From an uncultured Eubacteriales bacterium (GTDB lineage Bacteria; Bacillota; Clostridia; Christensenellales; QAND01), in assembly GCA_900546685.1 (NCBI GenBank), contig UREB01000070.1:1-8102 (forward strand): DNA of 8,102 nt, written 5' to 3'. The notes under the pieces are model-generated. The model did no database searches. It was given only the letters and a program-made list of their open reading frames with translations, and was not told the DNA's origin. The position numbers and the translations under genes are program-made. Shown here in pieces: positions 5,221 through 8,102 of this stretch (position 1 is its first letter; each line of letters opens with the position of its first letter).

Positions 5221-5598
5221 ATGAAAAGAGAAAACAGCTTTGTTGGTCGGGGAAAGAAAAGGGAAGAGTTGAGAAAATGGACGATCCTCCTGCTTTTGTT
5301 TGCAGGCTTAGCCGTATTGGGATACTGTCTGGATCGCTTTGCGCCATCGCCGGATGACGTCCTTGGGCCGGCAGTGCAAACCACAACGCCCTCTGCAACG
5401 GATGCCTATCGGAAAACCATCCAGGTAAAAATTGAAGGAAATATTTCCAAGCCCGGCATTTATACGCTCCGGGAAGGCGCTAGGGTTAAGGATTTGGTGG
5501 AAAAGGCAGGGGGCCTGCCGGAGGGCTATGATAAAACACAGCTGCCGATCTCCCTGCTATCTGAACTATTTGATGGTCAGCTTGTTGTGATTCCATAG
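5221..5598 (+). CDS. Membrane-anchored single SLBB-domain protein (ComEA N-terminal-like)
   Basis: The 125-residue product has a basic N terminus (two clusters within residues 1-19), one transmembrane helix (about 20-37), a Ser/Thr/Pro/Ala-rich linker (about 41-62), and one SLBB domain (about 66-125). The SLBB signature is clear: VKIEGNISKPGIYTL (69-83), REGARVKDLVEKAGGL (84-99) and DGQLVVIP at the very end. This equals the N-terminal half of ComEA, the DNA-uptake receptor, but the helix-hairpin-helix DNA-binding domain that normally follows is absent and the frame ends cleanly. SLBB domains bind soluble ligands or polysaccharide, so an extracytoplasmic ligand-binding role is possible, but the function is unknown. 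The start has only a weak SD, AAGG (5209-5212, 8-nt gap). The gene diverges from dacF and precedes the two-component system. Confidence 0.87.
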   Translation: MKRENSFVGRGKKREELRKWTILLLLFAGLAVLGYCLDRFAPSPDDVLGPAVQTTTPSATDAYRKTIQVKIEGNISKPGIYTLREGARVKDLVEKAGGLPEGYDKTQLPISLLSELFDGQLVVIP

Positions 5599-5615
5599 CG
5601 CTTATGGGAAAAATA

Positions 5616-5624
5616 TGGTATACT
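5616..5624 (+). promoter_or_regulatory. Extended -10 promoter of the response regulator operon
   Basis: TGG-TATACT at 5616-5624 combines a five-of-six -10 hexamer (5619-5624) with the TGn extension that compensates for a missing -35 box. No TTGACA-like hexamer lies at 16 to 18 bp. Transcription would start near A5631, about 41 bases before the regulator ATG, leaving a short leader with the SD GGGAGGA at 5659-5665. Confidence 0.6.
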
Positions 5625-5671
5625 GCTCACAGTAAAGAAGCTACAAAAAATCGGATTTGGGAGGAACGATC

Positions 5672-6364
5672 ATGGCTTTTCGCATCCTGGCAGTGGATGA
5701 TGAACCATTGATTTTAAAAGGTCTGCGCTTTTCTTTAGAGCAGGACGGATATATCGTAGAAGAGGCGTTGGATGGCCAATCGGCGCTAGATATGATTCAA
5801 AGTACGCAATATGACTTGATTTTGTTGGATGTTATGCTTCCCGTTGTAAGTGGTACGGATGTGCTGCGTCAAATGCGGGAGTTTACCGATACGCCGGTCA
5901 TTATGCTAACAGCCAAGGGCGATGATATGGACCGCATTTTAGGACTGGAATACGGCGCGGACGATTATATGGTAAAGCCTTTCAATATCTTGGAGGTCAA
6001 GGCCAGAATCAAAAGCGTTTTGCGGCGGACACAAATAAAAACGCCAGCTTCCAATGTCATTCAGTATAAGAATCTAATCATAGATCCCACAGCAAGAAGC
6101 TGCGCTAGAGACGGCATAGAAATCAATCTTACGGTGAAGGAATTTAATTTATTGATGACTTTGGCGCAAGAGCCAAGCAAGGTGTTTTCTAGAGAACAGC
6201 TGCATCAAGCGCTTTGGAAAAATGAAAAGGCGGATGGAAAGTATGATTTGCGCACTGTAGACGTGCATATTCGGCGTCTGCGTGAAAAGATTGAGGAAGA
6301 CCCAGCACGCCCGTCTTTTATCATGACAAAATGGGGAGTTGGCTATTACTTTGCAGATCGGTAA
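5672..6364 (+). CDS. OmpR-family two-component response regulator
   Basis: This 230-residue cytoplasmic transcription factor has a receiver domain (about 3-115) and a winged-helix DNA-binding domain (about 133-229). The receiver has the acidic pocket D9-D10, the phosphoacceptor D53 (DLILLDVMLP), the switch threonine T80 (IMLTAK) and K102 in the KPF motif. The second domain has the typical VKEFNLLMTLAQ, FSREQLHQALW, RTVDVHIRRLREKI and GVGYYF elements. The ATG at 5672 has GGAGG at 5660-5664 (7-nt gap); a TTG at 5657 lies inside that SD and is rejected. Its 3' end overlaps the histidine kinase gene, which makes the kinase its certain partner. It resembles the WalR/PhoP/MtrA group, but I cannot name the orthologue. 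Targets are unknown; dacF and the SLBB gene next door are natural candidates. Confidence 0.95.
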   Translation: MAFRILAVDDEPLILKGLRFSLEQDGYIVEEALDGQSALDMIQSTQYDLILLDVMLPVVSGTDVLRQMREFTDTPVIMLTAKGDDMDRILGLEYGADDYMVKPFNILEVKARIKSVLRRTQIKTPASNVIQYKNLIIDPTARSCARDGIEINLTVKEFNLLMTLAQEPSKVFSREQLHQALWKNEKADGKYDLRTVDVHIRRLREKIEEDPARPSFIMTKWGVGYYFADR

Positions 6365-7817
6365 AAAATTAAAACCCATCAAGCTTTTTTCAACCATACA
6401 GGGCCGTATCGTTGTCCTGTATGGTTTATTGTTTTTGATTGCTTTTATTTTCATCAATCTGGCGGTTAGCCAGCTGACCGGCAGCTTTTTGACCACCTCA
6501 CGCATCGATAGCCAAAGCCAGGAAGTAGAGTCCATTGCAACACATCTGGCAGCGGCCACGGCCAACGGCGATGCGGAAGAACTGTATGCGCAGATGCTGT
6601 CTTCCAGCAAGCAGATCGGCGGTCGTGTGCTGGTGTTAGATACCGATGGCATAGTCTTGATGGATTCGTACGCAATGCTCAACGGGCGGCTTTTGCAGCA
6701 TAAGGAAATCGAGGATATCCGCAACAACAGCCGTACTGTATCCTACGGATTTCATGAGGTAGATGGAGAAAAAGGCTCTCTGTTTGACAACGGAAAATTT
6801 TGGGCGGTGTACTATACCACGCCAATTGTATACCAATCCCGCAATGTAGGCATATTGCTCGTCAGCGTATCCATCCAGGACGTTATGGATATGGTAACGC
6901 AAACCCAGCAGGATTTTGCGCTGGTATCCATCCTGATTCTGTTGGCAATGATCATGATCGGGATCTTGATTGCCCGATGGATCTCAAAGCCCATAGCGCA
7001 GATGACAAACGCCATCCAGAAAATGTCGCATGGCGATTTCAGCGGAAAGGTAAAAATTACGGGTGCCAGCGAGATTGTGGAAATGGGCAAAACATTCAAT
7101 CGAATGAGCGAACGGCTGGACAATGTAGAGAACCAAAGGAGAGACTTTATCTCCAATGCCTCTCACGAACTGAAAACGCCGCTATCCTCCATCAAGATTC
7201 TGGCGGAATCTTTGCTGTATCAGGAAAATGTGCCGGAAGAAATGTACAAGGAGTTTTTGACGGATATCAACGCTGAGATAGATCGGCTGAATTCCCTGCT
7301 TACAGATCTTTTGACCTTGGCGCAGGCCGATAACCCTGCCATGGTAATGCGTATGACTTGGGAAAACTTGGATGAGATCATCGCGGAATGCATCCATTCG
7401 TTGCAGCCGCTGGCCCAGGAAAAAAATATCAAAATTAACCATATCTGGAATGGCGTAAGTATGCGCTGCGATAGGCTGAAAATGTCCACAGCGCTGATCA
7501 ACTTGATTTCAAACGGCATTAAGTATACGCCGCCGGAGGGCAGTGTGACCGTAGAGGTGGAGGAGCAAAGCCAGTTTATCATCATTACGGTTTCGGATAC
7601 CGGCATTGGGATTCCGCAAGAAGAACAGGCACACGTGTTTGAAAGATTTTATCGCGTGGACCGCGCCAGGGCCAGAGACACCGGCGGTACGGGGCTGGGC
7701 CTTGCGATTGTGCAGCAGGTCGTGCGTTTGCATGGCGGGGAGATCATGCTGACGAGCACGGAAAAAAGCGGCAGCACCTTTACCATTACTATGCCTCAAG
7801 GGAGGCCGGAAGCATGA
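6351..7817 (+). CDS. Membrane sensor histidine kinase with HAMP domain
   Basis: Numbered from TTG 6351, the 488-residue protein has a first TM helix (about 18-38), an extracytoplasmic sensor of about 150 residues (39-187) containing the Cache/PAS-like strand GRVLVLDTDGIVLMDS, and a second TM helix (about 189-209). A HAMP linker follows (SKPIAQMTNAI to about 258), then the dimerisation helix with phosphoacceptor H272 (SHELKTP), and an ATPase domain with N box (NLISNGIKYT, 384-393), G1 DTGIGIP (416-422), F box ERFYR and G2 GGTGLGLAIV (445-454). All catalytic motifs are intact. There is no cytoplasmic PAS domain, unlike WalK. No ATG is available; TTG at 6339 or 6351 are the in-frame options, and both lie inside the regulator gene. 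GGGGAG (6333-6338) abuts the first and is 12 nt from the second, so the start is uncertain by four residues. It ends in an ATGA overlap with the lipoprotein gene. Confidence 0.93.
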   Translation: MQIGKKLKPIKLFSTIQGRIVVLYGLLFLIAFIFINLAVSQLTGSFLTTSRIDSQSQEVESIATHLAAATANGDAEELYAQMLSSSKQIGGRVLVLDTDGIVLMDSYAMLNGRLLQHKEIEDIRNNSRTVSYGFHEVDGEKGSLFDNGKFWAVYYTTPIVYQSRNVGILLVSVSIQDVMDMVTQTQQDFALVSILILLAMIMIGILIARWISKPIAQMTNAIQKMSHGDFSGKVKITGASEIVEMGKTFNRMSERLDNVENQRRDFISNASHELKTPLSSIKILAESLLYQENVPEEMYKEFLTDINAEIDRLNSLLTDLLTLAQADNPAMVMRMTWENLDEIIAECIHSLQPLAQEKNIKINHIWNGVSMRCDRLKMSTALINLISNGIKYTPPEGSVTVEVEEQSQFIIITVSDTGIGIPQEEQAHVFERFYRVDRARARDTGGTGLGLAIVQQVVRLHGGEIMLTSTEKSGSTFTITMPQGRPEA

Positions 7818-8102
7818 AAAAGAGAAAATGGGCGGCAGCGCTGATGAGCATGGCGCTGGCGACAGCCATGATATCCGGATGCTCTGTCATCAAAGAAGAA
7901 ACTTCCCAATCAATTTACCAGCCGCAGATCAATCCGCTGGCAGGGCAGAATATTTCCGAGACAATTACATCCAACTTTTATTATGTGGTAGAGGGAGAGA
8001 ACCAGCTGGCCAGCGTTTCCCAGACCATAGATGTTGCCAGCGGGGAAACAAGGGAAGAGGCTGTGCTGCGCACGCTGCTGCAAGGACCGCCGCAAAACGT
8101 GG
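7814..8102 (+). CDS. GerMN-domain lipoprotein (partial, runs off the window)
   Basis: Ninety-six residues are visible. The N terminus is a lipoprotein signal peptide: a basic start (MKKRKW), a hydrophobic core, and the lipobox ISGC with the lipidated cysteine at position 23. Mature residues from about 55 (NFYYVVEGENQLASVSQTIDV) and EEAVLRTLLQGPP (81-93) match the beginning of a GerMN domain, found in the spore germination protein GerM and in actinobacterial LpqB. The protein should be anchored on the outer face of the membrane. GGAGG at 7801-7805 lies 8 nt before the ATG, and the start overlaps the kinase stop by 4 bases, so it belongs to the same operon. GerMN proteins in Clostridia may bind cell wall or act with the kinase; neither is shown here. 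The remainder lies past base 8102. Confidence 0.87.
   Translation, partial: MKKRKWAAALMSMALATAMISGCSVIKEETSQSIYQPQINPLAGQNISETITSNFYYVVEGENQLASVSQTIDVASGETREEAVLRTLLQGPPQNV

Noticed and set aside
5591..5609. Hairpin TTCCATA...TATGGGAA around the stop codon of the SLBB gene as a terminator
   Set aside because: The stem is A/T-rich and includes a wobble pair, and it is followed by A rather than T residues. It may be incidental to the regulator promoter region.

Overview
The window (about 8.1 kb, moderate GC) reads as chromosomal DNA of a low-GC Gram-positive bacterium, most likely a Clostridia-class Bacillota. The reasons are the gene order yhbY/yqeI - nadD - yqeK - rsfS, strong AGGAGG-type Shine-Dalgarno (SD) sites, short A/T-flanked hairpin terminators, a DacF/DacB-type D,D-carboxypeptidase and a GerMN-domain lipoprotein behind a two-component system. 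I cannot fix the family or genus. No mobile element, tRNA, rRNA or CRISPR array is visible. Nearly all of the window is protein-coding on both strands and no gene-free gap exceeds about 150 bases.

Left block (1-2980). yhbY is followed by an opposite-strand gene for a four-helix membrane protein. Its cytoplasmic domain looks like a degenerate Mrr-type nuclease fold. This gene separates yhbY from nadD, yqeK and rsfS, which overlap head to tail (NAD synthesis, dinucleotide hydrolysis, ribosome silencing). A perfect TATAAT box precedes nadD, but the strong nadD SD faces an AUC/ACG pair rather than AUG, GUG or UUG. The block ends in a symmetrical hairpin that can serve as terminator on both strands.

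Middle block (2976-5157, minus strand). A small cytoplasmic esterase of the enterochelin-esterase-like alpha/beta-hydrolase family lies downstream of a dacF-type penicillin-binding protein, with a 12-bp hairpin terminator between them. The carboxypeptidase gene has a near-consensus promoter whose start point falls on the ATG, so its mRNA is predicted to be leaderless. The protein also carries an unusual, very basic cytoplasmic tail.

Right block (5221-8102, plus strand). Diverging from dacF are a membrane-anchored single-SLBB (ComEA-N-like) protein, an OmpR-family response regulator behind an extended -10 promoter, an overlapping HAMP histidine kinase, and a 4-base-overlapping lipoprotein with a GerMN start that runs off the window. 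Regulator - kinase - GerMN lipoprotein matches the mtrA-mtrB-lpqB order known from Actinobacteria. With dacF and the SLBB protein alongside, this right half looks like a cell-envelope sensing and remodelling neighbourhood. That link is inferred from position; no binding site was demonstrated.
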